Below the pieces are notes generated by a model. That model saw only the letters and a program-made list of their open reading frames with translations. It searched no databases and was not told the origin of the DNA. The translations under genes were made by a program, and so were the position numbers. Below, one piece after another: positions 54,004-62,771 of a DNA stretch of 64,000 bases; positions within the stretch are counted from its first letter, which is position 1; each line of letters starts with the position of its first letter. Source of the stretch: an uncultured Lachnospiraceae bacterium (GTDB taxonomy: Bacteria; Bacillota; Clostridia; Lachnospirales; Lachnospiraceae); NCBI GenBank assembly GCA_947631955.1, contig CANRNJ010000012.1, positions 40,760 through 104,759 on the forward strand. Reading direction: 5' to 3'.

Positions 54004-57000
54004 TTACCTTCCATTAATTTTCTTAAAATAATCAATCAGGATATTTTTCACATGATAATATCTTCGCGCATAGGAATTGTCTACGCGAATCAATTCGAAG
54101 TGATGTTCCCGACATATCTGATTTTTCTTTTGATCCCTCTTCATCACAATCTCATTTTCCCGATGCTCTTTTCCGTCCAGTTCGATTGCCAAAATAGGGA
54201 TATCCTGTTTAGCAAAATTTTTCTGATATACTACGAAATCAAACTGTCCTCGATAAAAAAAATCCTCATGGGAAAAATTTTCGCCGAACACCTGTTTTAC
54301 AGGTACTTCCTTTTTTACGGAACATCTGCCCTCCCCATTTAAAATATTGTCCAGAGCATGATTCAAATTTTCCAAAAATGCTTCCTCAGTCTGAGTACTG
54401 TAAGGCTTAACACCCAACGCTCTCGAATTTGTATTTCTTGGTGTGATCGTACTCTTTCCATTTGTCTTCACATAATTGACCAGTTCAAACAGATCATCTC
54501 TCTCCTCCGAATGCAAATTATGCAATCTTTTAATATTCTCTTCATCACCAACGATGATTAACTGTTCTCTGGCGCGTGAAACTGCAACATTAATAAGTTC
54601 TTTGTTATTTTTCAGCCATTCATAGCTTTTTTCTCCAGTCTGTTCCGTAATTGCTAACGAAAAGAACACTAAATCCTTTTCATCCCCCTGAAACGCATGT
54701 ACAGTACCGCAGGTCGCATTAGCAACTCCTCGCGCCTCCAACATCTCCTGAATACAGTCCCTCTGATTCGCAAAAGGAGTAATTACTCCAATCGTTTTCT
54801 CTCTGTTTATTGCGGCATATCGCGCAATCACCTCTGCCTCCTCAACTGAAGCATTGCGTACGGAGGTGGAACTACGGGGAACATTTACAAATACCAACGG
54901 AAAATCCGAATGAACCGAACTGTCAATCTTTAACTTATTGTGATAGTATTTCTTGTTGCTGAACTGAATAATTTGATTATGACATCTATAGTGATGGCTT
55001 AAAAGCGTTTCGTAGCTGACCGCATCGCATGCCAGATAAGTCTTATAAATGGAATTCTTAATATAGTCATATTCTTCCGTCACATTATACATTTTTCTGA
55101 GAATTTCATTAGTGTGGGGATTCAGAGTAATCACCGGGTTCAACTGCTGCGGATCTCCAACTAGCATCAGATTATTTCCCCTTATAATGGGCACCAGAGA
55201 AACTGCCGTATTACACTGACTTGCCTCGTCCATAATAACCATATCAAAATATTGTGTCGGCTTTCCTATTTTATGGGCGGAAATACAAGTGGTAACAACA
55301 ATAGGGAAAATCCGCAGGAACTGTTTCACATTTTCTTCCTCTGAAAGATATTTTTCAAAAGCTACCACCCTGTTTTCCTTGTCGGATAAAATAATATTCT
55401 TCAGCTTCTTATTTTTGGGTTCGTCCAACCGTCTAATACAGCGTGCCGACGCATAATACATATAATTCAGTAAATATCTGTCATTCCGGGGAAGCAATTC
55501 CAACGCTTGTTCCAGAGAAACGCCCTTTAATTCGTTCTGCCGTCTGTCCACATTCTCCATCTGACGCCCGAAAAGATCCACGTAAAAGGCCAAATGCCGT
55601 TGCTGTGTATCCGCTATTTCTTTAATCGCCGTTTTTTTCTCCTGTAATTCCAACAGCTCTTCATACTGTTTCAAAAGCTGCGATAACTCGTCCAGTTTCT
55701 GCGTCTCCAGTTTTTTGTTCCGTTGCAGATTCTGCTCCTTGATGGGAATATTCTTCGTTTCATTATAAATATGCTGCATATACTCCAGAGCCTCTTCCAT
55801 TTTTCCCCGATTGCCCAAGCGAACCACCGGGAAATGAATCCGACCGCCATACGCTGTTTTCATATTACAAAGTTTTTCAAACACACTGTTAATAGGATGA
55901 TTATTATAAGATGCAAACAGCACCGTACGTTCATTAAAAAAGGCAGTGGTAATCGTATTCAGGATTGTGTTGGTCTTCCCCGTGCCGGGAGGCCCCTGTA
56001 CATATGCCAACGGGTACTTCATCGCGTTGTTGATTGCTAAAAGCTGATCCATATTGATCTGTCTGTTAACAATGGCAAAGGGATAAGTCTTCTTCCGGAC
56101 AGGACGGTTCAGCATCTCACCAAAGAAAGCACTGATCGGAGCAGGAACGAATTCTCTCCCTTTTTCATACAACTTTATGATAGCATCATATTCTGACTGC
56201 AGATCTATCTTTACATCTCTACCCAAAGCAATGACATAGGGCATGTCGTCCACTCCCTTGATCCATGGACTATTCTGTGTGATTCGATCCTTAATTAACT
56301 CCTGATTCTGCTCGAAGCACTCTAGCAATCCATAATCTTCAACATTCAGGAACTGTCGTATACTCTGCTTTTGCTCCAGAACTTCATATTCATAGCAAAT
56401 AGTTATTTCATCATTAGGACGCAGACATCTGTTCTTTATGTCGAACAAAAGCCTTCTGTATGCCAATACATATAGTCCTTTCTGCTTTGGCAAATGAACA
56501 CTCATAGCATTTAAGCCAAGCTCTATGTTTTGGAATCCCCTTTTTGACGAAATATCTGTGGAAAACTGTTTGATTAGTGTGTTGAACTGTTCTTCCGTGA
56601 GAGGATATTGCCCCAGTATGGATTTTTTCTCTGCTAGCTTATCACCGTCAAACAGACGTAAAAGGCTATAATCGCTATAGTAAGGCACCGTATCCAACCG
56701 ATTGCATACCGCCAAATAATTGAGGATTTTCAGATTTGCAACATTGCCAAACAATCCCTCATATTTTTCCGGATAGATTTTGATGTCTTCGATGAGCTTT
56801 TCATTTTTCTTCTGATAGGATCCTTCAATGACCGTTGCGGAAAGAATAGAGTCAAAATCCAATTTCAACTCTTTCAGACACATTTGAACAATATGCAGAC
56901 CATCAACAAATAATCTCCTTTTGAACACATCCATGTCACGTATGCCGATCCAAAATTTTGTTCGTTCCTTACCCTGATTATGATATTCTATCTGCAACCA

Positions 57001-57093
57001 CTTTCCCTCATGAATGGCTCGGAAAACAGCCTTTGGTATTTCATTCATTCCTGCACTTTCTCTCCTTTGCCTCCTGAAATCAAGTAATCCCAT
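54004..57093 (-). CDS. Large SF1 helicase with C-terminal PD-(D/E)XK-like nuclease domain
   Basis: A 1029-aa protein. Residues about 20-75 (WLQIEYHNQGKERTKFWIG) look like a WYL-type ligand-sensing fold. The SF1/Dna2-Upf1-like helicase core has Walker A VQGPPGTGKTNTIL (about 368), DEAD-box equivalent IMDEASQCNTA, motif III LVGDPQQLNPVI, and motif VI NVAVSRAREQLIIVG. A coiled-coil insert lies between motifs I and II. The last 110 residues (FYRGQFDFVVYQKNF, ILAIELDGKEH) match a DUF2726-like nuclease with D...E-x-D-G-K. Such fusions occur in phage-defence systems. Start ATG 57091-57093 has AGGA five bases upstream. Confidence 0.85.
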   Translation of the reverse strand: MGLLDFRRQRRESAGMNEIPKAVFRAIHEGKWLQIEYHNQGKERTKFWIGIRDMDVFKRRLFVDGLHIVQMCLKELKLDFDSILSATVIEGSYQKKNEKLIEDIKIYPEKYEGLFGNVANLKILNYLAVCNRLDTVPYYSDYSLLRLFDGDKLAEKKSILGQYPLTEEQFNTLIKQFSTDISSKRGFQNIELGLNAMSVHLPKQKGLYVLAYRRLLFDIKNRCLRPNDEITICYEYEVLEQKQSIRQFLNVEDYGLLECFEQNQELIKDRITQNSPWIKGVDDMPYVIALGRDVKIDLQSEYDAIIKLYEKGREFVPAPISAFFGEMLNRPVRKKTYPFAIVNRQINMDQLLAINNAMKYPLAYVQGPPGTGKTNTILNTITTAFFNERTVLFASYNNHPINSVFEKLCNMKTAYGGRIHFPVVRLGNRGKMEEALEYMQHIYNETKNIPIKEQNLQRNKKLETQKLDELSQLLKQYEELLELQEKKTAIKEIADTQQRHLAFYVDLFGRQMENVDRRQNELKGVSLEQALELLPRNDRYLLNYMYYASARCIRRLDEPKNKKLKNIILSDKENRVVAFEKYLSEEENVKQFLRIFPIVVTTCISAHKIGKPTQYFDMVIMDEASQCNTAVSLVPIIRGNNLMLVGDPQQLNPVITLNPHTNEILRKMYNVTEEYDYIKNSIYKTYLACDAVSYETLLSHHYRCHNQIIQFSNKKYYHNKLKIDSSVHSDFPLVFVNVPRSSTSVRNASVEEAEVIARYAAINREKTIGVITPFANQRDCIQEMLEARGVANATCGTVHAFQGDEKDLVFFSLAITEQTGEKSYEWLKNNKELINVAVSRAREQLIIVGDEENIKRLHNLHSEERDDLFELVNYVKTNGKSTITPRNTNSRALGVKPYSTQTEEAFLENLNHALDNILNGEGRCSVKKEVPVKQVFGENFSHEDFFYRGQFDFVVYQKNFAKQDIPILAIELDGKEHRENEIVMKRDQKKNQICREHHFELIRVDNSYARRYYHVKNILIDYFKKINGR

Positions 57094-57280
57094 ATGCATC
57101 CTGAATTTATAATAACATATAACATTCGCTTCTTCTAGTCATTTTATCATTTTTAACTATAGTATTAGTTAAGTTTGGGTTAATAGCTTTGTTTTGATAA
57201 CTTTTTGTTGTCACATTGATAAAGCTACACTACAATAAAACTAAATATATAATAAAATGTATCTTAAAAGGTTATTTATG

Positions 57281-57772
57281 TGAATTCGGTCATATATATC
57301 AAGCAAAGATTATGAATATGTATCCCAATGTCTTGATAACAAAAGAGCTCACGCCTTTTGGTGTACAAACCTGGTGCCATACCTCATCACGTCCAAATCT
57401 TTTCATGAGTTTTAGCGAAAAATGCCGCTGACTGGACAGACAGCGCTCATGTTGCGACTGAAAATAATAGACAACCAATCGCTTCTTCTGTTATTCTGTC
57501 AATCCAACAGATAATATCGGTTTTCTAAGATTTGTAATGATAAATAAATCAAAGCGTAGAAAAGGTTACGGAAAAGAAATGCTAGATCTGGCTCTACATA
57601 TACGCCTTTCAGATAACAGGCGTATCCGCAGTCCGGTTAAATGTTTTCAGTGAAAATGTATTGACAAAACAGTACTATGAAAGCATCGGTTTTGTCAAAA
57701 GAAAGATTGAAAAAGATGTATTTTCCTATAAAGACGAGTTATGGAGCAGATGTAACATGATAATTTCAAAAT
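57281..57772 (+). pseudogene. Decayed GNAT gene, copy of 51421-51918
   Basis: Aligns along its full length with the GNAT gene at 51421 (for example TATCAAGCAAAGATTATGAA and the shared end GATGTATTTTCCTATAAAGA). It carries several frameshifts and stops. The last 100 nt are almost identical to the parent. Confidence 0.9.
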
Positions 57773-57820
57773 AAGGAAAAACTATTTTTCATTAACTCTA
57801 CTACATAATCAATATCAAAG

Positions 57821-58333
57821 TTACATTTCCGTTCTCAGTAAAGAATACATCTTCATATCAATGACTTCTCCATTTTTCACAGCATTACTTCTCAATGTGC
57901 CTTCATACTGAAATCCTGCTTTTTCAAGCACCCGGCAGGAAGCGATATTATACGCAAACGGTTCTGCATAAATACGGAGAATATCACTTTTGCTAAAAAC
58001 ATATTCACAAATCTGCTTTACCGCTTCGGTCATAATGCCCCTGCTCCAATATTCTTCTGCAACATAATACCCTAATTCAGCAGTCTGCCTGTGTATGTTT
58101 CCCTGGCGAAATACTCCGATACTTCCAACCACTTTGTTATCTGCCGTAACAGCAAACGCAAACGTATCATATTCATTTGCGGAAAGCATATCAGAAATAT
58201 AGTCCTTTCCGTCTTGTTCTGTATAAGGATATGGCAATCCGTCCCGAAGATTATTCTGTACTTTTCTATTTGAAAGGGTGATCGCTAAATCTTTTGCATC
58301 CGATAATTTCCATTTTCTTATTTTACAAATCAT
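57821..58333 (-). CDS. GNAT family N-acetyltransferase, duplicate 1
   Basis: A 170-aa RimJ/RimL-type GNAT: ICKIRKWKLSDAKDLAITLSN at the N-terminus, AELGYYVAEEYWSRGIMTEAVKQI with the acetyl-CoA loop, and NIASCRVLEKAGFQYEGTLR at the end. These enzymes acetylate protein N-termini or small molecules. GGAG precedes the ATG. An almost identical second gene is at 63315-63827; the proteins differ at only four of 170 positions. Confidence 0.93.
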   Translation of the reverse strand: MICKIRKWKLSDAKDLAITLSNRKVQNNLRDGLPYPYTEQDGKDYISDMLSANEYDTFAFAVTADNKVVGSIGVFRQGNIHRQTAELGYYVAEEYWSRGIMTEAVKQICEYVFSKSDILRIYAEPFAYNIASCRVLEKAGFQYEGTLRSNAVKNGEVIDMKMYSLLRTEM

Positions 58334-58395
58334 CTTCTCAGTCTCCTAACAACTATTTCCGCGCACTAATGCACATAAATCTCATTTCATCACTC

Positions 58396-58530
58396 AAACT
58401 CGGCGTGTCCTTCGCTGTTCTTAACTATATTTATTTAAGTTCCATGTAAATACACGCCTTTTCCTACTTCAATTACATCATTGATTCTGTCCTGCTGATT
58501 TTCTGTTGCCAAAGTGCTGCCATCTCATTA
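58396..58530. repeat. Dispersed ~130-bp repeat, copy E3
   Basis: AACTCGGCGTGTCCTTCGCT at the left, ACTTCAATTACATCATTGAT in the middle, and TTTTCTGTTGCCAAAGTGCT at the right. The minus strand reads LATENQQDRINDVIEVG. It lies between GNAT duplicate 1 and the hicB stop. Confidence 0.75.
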
Positions 58531-58558
58531 CAATGATTATGGACACATCCCACAATCA

Positions 58559-58924
58559 TTATTTTGAAAACATTGCATCATTTTTAGACAAGAGATATAC
58601 ACAATACTGATTCATACTGATTCCCTCTCTTTTTGAATGCTCTGCTAAAGAGCGGTGCAAACTTCGAGGTATCCTAAGCTTGAATTGACCGGAATACTCT
58701 TCTAAATCATCCGGTTCATGTATTTCTATTCCGCTTTCAACTGCCGCCTCCAGCCATGCCTGCTTAGCATCCATAGCATTGGCGATTGCTGATTCTATAT
58801 TTTCACCGCAGGTAATACATCCCGGAAGTTCTGGAAATGAAACCACGAATCCCCCTTCGTCCGTATCTTCTACAATTTCCATACGATAATTCATTGCCAT
58901 ATAATCATTCAACGTTCTCATCAT
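58559..58924 (-). CDS. hicB: HicB antitoxin
   Basis: A 121-aa antitoxin. The degenerate RNase H-like HicB domain is visible (YRMEIVEDTDEGGFVVSFPE, LPGCITCGENIESAIANAMD). A C-terminal ribbon-helix-helix, FKLRIPRSLHRSLAEHSKREGISMNQYCVYLL, is the DNA-binding part that would repress the operon. The start at 58924 follows GAGG and overlaps the hicA stop by 20 nt, giving translational coupling. Confidence 0.94.
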   Translation of the reverse strand: MMRTLNDYMAMNYRMEIVEDTDEGGFVVSFPELPGCITCGENIESAIANAMDAKQAWLEAAVESGIEIHEPDDLEEYSGQFKLRIPRSLHRSLAEHSKREGISMNQYCVYLLSKNDAMFSK

Positions 58925-59162
58925 TGATTGCCTCACTTTCCACAACTTGCTTTACCATCGCAACATACACTTTTTTAATCGGTTCGTGTTTAGGTATCGT
59001 GATCGGCTGAGCGCCTGGCTTCCTAAATGTATAATGACTGCTTCCTCCTTTGGGAGCATTCATTATATAACCATAACTTTCCAACACCTTTCTCAACTCG
59101 TCAAAGCGAACATCTTTTGGCAAAGTACATATTCTTGCTATAAGTTTATCCCATTTTGACAT
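58905..59162 (-). CDS. hicA: HicA toxin (mRNA interferase)
   Basis: An 85-aa dsRBD-fold RNase toxin: RFDELRKVLESYGYIMNAPKGGSSHYTFRKPG, with the catalytic His in GGSSHYTF, then ITIPKHEPIKKVYVAMV. HicA cleaves mRNA and tmRNA unless bound by HicB. ATG 59160-59162 has AGGAGG upstream; an in-frame ATG at 59168 is less well placed. Promoter at 59183-59211. Confidence 0.93.
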   Translation of the reverse strand: MSKWDKLIARICTLPKDVRFDELRKVLESYGYIMNAPKGGSSHYTFRKPGAQPITIPKHEPIKKVYVAMVKQVVESEAINDENVE

Positions 59163-59182
59163 GAGCAATACCTCCTGCCTAT

Positions 59183-59211
59183 ATTATATGTGGTGTCGCA
59201 TATGGTGTCAA
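59183..59211 (-). promoter_or_regulatory. Consensus promoter of hicAB with overlapping direct repeats
   Basis: Minus strand: perfect TTGACA (59206-59211), 17-nt spacer, perfect TATAAT (59183-59188). Within it, GACACCATATG and GACACCACATA form a direct repeat across the spacer, a likely operator for the HicB ribbon-helix-helix domain. Confidence 0.75.
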
Positions 59212-59657
59212 TCCCTATTTCAAATTCGATAAAACAAAACTTGTTATTTTTTTAAAGAATATAGTCACCTGTTTTTCATAATCGCATTTATCTTCCTTCT
59301 GCCATTAACACTGTGAGTGTTGCTAAAAAACTGGCTGGCGTTCTTACATACACCCCTGCCACAGAAAGCATTGCAGACTACACAAGCAATCAGCATACCG
59401 CAATCTATCACAGAGAGGTTGAATAGAAAAATGCAATCGTAATGCAATGATACCTAAGAAAAGCCGCTAAAACCCAGTGTTTACGGGCTTTGCGGCTTAG
59501 CTCCAACTATTCGAACTCCTCGGCGGATAGCTTGAACTGGCAATTTTTCTTTGATTTTTAAAGAATTTATTATCCATATTCTTCGAAAATTGCTCTCGGT
59601 TTTGTGCTAGTCAAAAATTTTAGAGTCAAAATAGAGCCACTATAAAATTAGAACAGA
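59212..59657. other. Region between hicAB promoter and retron RT: relic frame and hairpin
   Basis: A plus-strand frame at about 59312-59427 reads VSVAKKLAGVLTYTPATESI then ADYTSNQHTAIYHREVE and stops; it looks like the end of a protein, family not recognised. Further on, AAGCCGC (59460 region) pairs with GCGGCTT about 30 nt later, a hairpin seen near ends of mobile elements or acting as a terminator. No complete gene. Confidence 0.35.
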
Positions 59658-60581
59658 TTAATATTCCAATGCTTGAATCATATCATGCAGCGTTTCAAAT
59701 CCATGTTGTTTTATAACATTTTTCATACTTTCTGAATAGCATTTTTCATATTCTTTTCCTTCAACAGACAATATAAATGATTCATTTCCTTTAATAGCCA
59801 AGGCTTCTTGACTATCTTTTTTTTGTTGTAAATAATATAGGATTGCCTCATTATATAAACTATCTTTTTTCTTTCTTCCCACTGTTAATTTTCGATAATT
59901 ATCGTTTTCTAAAACAACATTTATACCCGTTATTTTTACATGTCCTCCCTTTTTTATATCATATATCCTTTCTTTCTTTTCATTACTTCGTAAGTGCACT
60001 TGTTTTAAACACATATATACTCTTTCTTTAACTTCTTTATAAACATCCATGTTAATTGCATCTGCTTTATATGAAATAACGATATCATCTGCATATCTTG
60101 TATATATGACATTATCTAAATTCATTTTCTTTAGTTTACCATACAAGATATTATCAAATTCTTTCATATAAATATTTGATAATATTGGCGAAGTTACCAA
60201 TCCTAATGGTAATCCCTTATCCGCAACGGAGCACAATTCAACTAATTTACTGCAACTATGAATACTTACATTGTTGTTTTTACTGAGTTCTTTATACAAT
60301 CTTTCGATCAAATAATTATGATTTATACTAGAAAAAAAGTCTTTTACATCAAAATACAAAAAAATATCATTATACATATGCGCCTTTGCATTTTTTACTA
60401 TAGATGAATGCTCCATGTAAGCTTTTGCAAATATTGAATTTGAGCACTCTTTTTTCAATAAAGAAACTATTTGCTCATGTTTTACTCTTAATAGATTTTC
60501 CCCATCTGCATAAGTTACAATTTTTCTATATTTATTTTTTGTTTTTATATATTTTTGTTCAAGAAATATTTCCTTATCCAT
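59658..60581 (-). CDS. Retron reverse transcriptase
   Basis: A 307-aa RNA-directed DNA polymerase. Retron hallmarks are NAKAH (residues 64-68, the NAxxH motif), the catalytic Asp in YFDVKDFFSSI (77-85), the catalytic YADD (163-166) and KITG (216-219, the VTG-like motif that binds the msr). Motif 4 reads GLPLGLVTSPILSN; the usual Gln of PQG is replaced by Leu. It copies part of the adjacent msr-msd RNA (61652-61857) into msDNA. Its start overlaps the effector stop by 8 nt, so translation is coupled. Length matches retron RTs. Confidence 0.93.
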   Translation of the reverse strand: MDKEIFLEQKYIKTKNKYRKIVTYADGENLLRVKHEQIVSLLKKECSNSIFAKAYMEHSSIVKNAKAHMYNDIFLYFDVKDFFSSINHNYLIERLYKELSKNNNVSIHSCSKLVELCSVADKGLPLGLVTSPILSNIYMKEFDNILYGKLKKMNLDNVIYTRYADDIVISYKADAINMDVYKEVKERVYMCLKQVHLRSNEKKERIYDIKKGGHVKITGINVVLENDNYRKLTVGRKKKDSLYNEAILYYLQQKKDSQEALAIKGNESFILSVEGKEYEKCYSESMKNVIKQHGFETLHDMIQALEY

Positions 60582-61632
60582 TTAAAAACTCCAATAATTC
60601 ATCTGTTTCCTCACTAATTATCCCCTGAATGCTATTCAAAAATTCGTCCAAATTATTTTTCAATACAATCTTTTTTAATTCTTTCTCTGTTGTTATTGAA
60701 ATCATATCTATTGCCTGCATCATATATAAACTGTACGCTATTACATCCCTAATCTTTATATTTATTTCCTTTACAGATATTGCTATCTCTTCTATTACTA
60801 CTTTCATATTTTTTTGTATTGTATTATGTAATATCGTCTTATATTGTTTGCACAAATAATCAACATGTTCATGCAGCCTTTTCATTGTTCTAAGTTCTGC
60901 ACGTATATTATTTATAGAAAGAAGTCCGATTACCTGGTATAATACAACCTGTCCTGAAACATAAACTTGCAATTCATTTCCTGTTTTCGTATAGGAAATA
61001 ACGCCCAAATCGTTATTTACTTTCTTATATTTCATTTCTTCAAAGCATATATTTAAGTCTCTTTTGCACTGTTCTATAAAATCACAGATTTTTTTACCAA
61101 GAATAGGCCCAATCGAATTATTCATAAATTTAGTTCTTTTTTCTATATGCTTTTCCGAAATCTCATAAGAATATACTTCTGGATAATAAACGATCTTTCG
61201 TATTTTCGACTCTTCGCCAAAGAATGCCAACTCTAAAAACGCACTGATTTTTCTCTCCTCTACACCTGTGCTGTCTGGTTCTAATACACATAACTTATCT
61301 TTTAACGACTCATTTGAAGCAAATGCCGCCAACTCTGCCCCCGTAGAAATACTATCATGAATTATAATTATTGCATTAGCAAATGCCGCACTCAATATCT
61401 CTATGTTATTTAAATTTTTCATAAATATATCATCATAACTCAAATATCCGCTTCTTTTCCCAAATACAAAATGTTCTTCCAAAATGAGTATTTTTTTTAA
61501 TGCATACTTTGATTCAATATACGTTTTCAATACATTTCTTTTATCATATCTAGCCTTTTTTCTATATTGGGTTCCGCAAAGAAAGATTATCCCTCTATCT
61601 GCTTTAATTGTAATTTGATTAAATATATACAT
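60574..61632 (-). CDS. Retron effector protein, NDT-like N-terminus (St85/Sen2-like)
   Basis: A 352-aa protein between the msr-msd RNA and the RT. The first 125 residues have a Rossmann-like pattern: GIIFLCGTQY, then ILSAAFANAIIIIHDSISTG, then Glu100 in TGAELAAFASN, and KLCVLEPDS. This resembles nucleoside deoxyribosyltransferase-type domains of retron effectors such as retron St85 (Sen2) RcaT. The C-terminal 200 residues are helical (VVIEEIAISVKEINIKIRDV) and probably bind the RT-msDNA complex. By analogy it is a toxin held inactive by RT-msDNA and released on phage attack. GGAG lies six bases before the ATG. Confidence 0.85.
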   Translation of the reverse strand: MYIFNQITIKADRGIIFLCGTQYRKKARYDKRNVLKTYIESKYALKKILILEEHFVFGKRSGYLSYDDIFMKNLNNIEILSAAFANAIIIIHDSISTGAELAAFASNESLKDKLCVLEPDSTGVEERKISAFLELAFFGEESKIRKIVYYPEVYSYEISEKHIEKRTKFMNNSIGPILGKKICDFIEQCKRDLNICFEEMKYKKVNNDLGVISYTKTGNELQVYVSGQVVLYQVIGLLSINNIRAELRTMKRLHEHVDYLCKQYKTILHNTIQKNMKVVIEEIAISVKEINIKIRDVIAYSLYMMQAIDMISITTEKELKKIVLKNNLDEFLNSIQGIISEETDELLEFLNG

Positions 61633-61651
61633 GTTTCACTCCATAAAAAAA

Positions 61652-61857
61652 GGAACCCTACTTAAATTTGTTAAATTTTTTAGACACAGCTTCATTGGTT
61701 GTTTGCGTTCTGCCTTGAGCGTAGTAGCGAAAGGCATGGTTGTGAACAACCCATGAAGCTGTGATTTAAAATATGACGGCAGTCATACAAATTTAACTAT
61801 TTTCTAAATACTTCTACCTTAAAATGTTAAGGCGGCATTCTAGCCTACTAGGGTTCC
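61652..61857 (-). ncRNA. Retron msr-msd RNA
   Basis: On the minus strand GGAACCCTA (61849-61857, a1) and TAGGGTTCC (61652-61660, a2) form the 9-bp outer pair typical of retrons. Between them are two msr hairpins, CCTTAA-CATT-TTAAGG (61817-61832) and ATGAC-TGCC-GTCAT (61773-61786), then a long msd hairpin with 11-bp base CACAGCTTCAT/ATGAAGCTGTG (61685-61695 with 61753-61763) and further pairing (GGTTGTT/AACAACC, GCCTT/AAGGC). A U-run follows a2. The effector starts 19 nt after a2. The branching G and msDNA end cannot be placed exactly from sequence. Confidence 0.9.
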
Positions 61858-61864
61858 GAAATAT

Positions 61865-61893
61865 ATTTTATCATATAGAAAGAATGTTTTCAA
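61865..61893 (-). promoter_or_regulatory. Retron promoter
   Basis: Minus strand: TTGAAA (61888-61893), 17-nt spacer, TAAAAT (61865-61870). Transcription would begin about seven bases on, right at the a1 sequence of the msr-msd. It overlaps the 3' end of the upstream 228-aa gene, giving the retron its own transcript start. Confidence 0.75.
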
Positions 61894-62557
61894 TGTCTAG
61901 CATTCGAAAATGCCTATCATATTTTCTAACCTTCATTTTATATTCTAATATATGTTCTCTGTCATATATCGGATATTCAATACTATCTAAATATCTTTTT
62001 GCCTGTAAATCGTTAAATTTATAATATGCTATCAATGTTATATACTTAATAAGAGTTTTTTTAATTAGTTCTATTTTTTGTCCTTTTTTCACATATTTTT
62101 GCCCAACAATATCTTTAAACAAGACCATATTCATTAGAAACAAAAAATCTTCAAATCCAATTTCAAAATCAGCATCTAGATACACCGCTTTACCTAAGTC
62201 AAACTCTTTATAATTTACTCCTTTTCCGCGAAACCTTTTCCGCTCAATCTCAAATTCAAAATCAGTCCATTTCTCATTATAGCCTTCTTTTAAACTATTC
62301 ACTATTTTTAATGCTAATCCCTGATCAAAGCTACATATAATATTAATAAAATCGTAATCCGTTAAATCTACCCATATATTGTTATGGCATATAAGCAATC
62401 TAGATTTTCCACTCTTAGCAACATAAAATTCCTCATGTGTTAGAATATCTATTGATTTTAATTTTAAATAACATATAAAATTTTTATTTTTTATATTATG
62501 CTTTTTACAGTATTCTTTATGAATATCATCTACATATGCTAAAAAATCTTCTACCAT
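61871..62557 (-). CDS. Hypothetical protein directly upstream of the retron
   Basis: A 228-aa AT-rich gene ending 13 nt before the retron a1 sequence. AAGGA precedes ATG 62555-62557. The protein is charged and aromatic-rich (YDFINIICSFDQGLALKIVNS, VYLDADFEIGFEDFLFLMNM, KKTLIKYITLIAYYKFND) with no signal peptide or membrane span. No family is recognised. Same strand, same base composition and close spacing suggest it moves with the retron; whether it is a functional component is open. Confidence 0.6.
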   Translation of the reverse strand: MVEDFLAYVDDIHKEYCKKHNIKNKNFICYLKLKSIDILTHEEFYVAKSGKSRLLICHNNIWVDLTDYDFINIICSFDQGLALKIVNSLKEGYNEKWTDFEFEIERKRFRGKGVNYKEFDLGKAVYLDADFEIGFEDFLFLMNMVLFKDIVGQKYVKKGQKIELIKKTLIKYITLIAYYKFNDLQAKRYLDSIEYPIYDREHILEYKMKVRKYDRHFRMLDIENILSI

Positions 62558-62572
62558 CTTTCATCCTTATCA

Positions 62573-62771
62573 CAACAATTCTTTATTAGAAATATCTTGT
62601 TCTGATGTTTCAGTTCAAACTGCTGCTGTTCCAGACTCATAGTCATTCGTTTCTGCACCAAACGTAACCTTACATACAGATAGCTTTCCATTTACTACAC
62701 ATTCAAACACTCCTACCCCAAATGGTTCCTCCAAAAAATACTGTCAGCTTTCCTCCTGAAATTTTGTCCAT
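62573..62771 (-). pseudogene. YjdF family (DUF2992) gene remnant
   Basis: ATG 62769-62771 (GGA six bases upstream) begins MDKISGGKLTVFFGG. After a one-base shift it reads FEEPFGVGVFECVVNGKLSV, then CKVTFGAETNDYE, the unmistakable start of YjdF. It then jumps to LEQQQFELKHQNK, the YjdF tail, so the central part is deleted. The gene is often controlled by a yjdF riboswitch; I see no such structure in the 130 nt upstream. Confidence 0.75.

Noticed and set aside
57281..57431. 71-codon plus-strand frame as a gene
   Set aside because: It is a shifted frame inside the decayed copy of the GNAT gene from 51421.
59658..60581. Group II intron maturase or DGR reverse transcriptase
   Set aside because: No intron domains V/VI, no maturase X domain, no template repeat; NAKAH and KITG motifs and the msr-msd point to a retron.
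61652..61857. Ordinary terminator for the 228-aa gene
   Set aside because: The 9-bp outer pair spans about 200 nt with inner hairpins and lies before a retron-type effector and RT, which fits msr-msd much better, although the final U-run could still cause partial termination.
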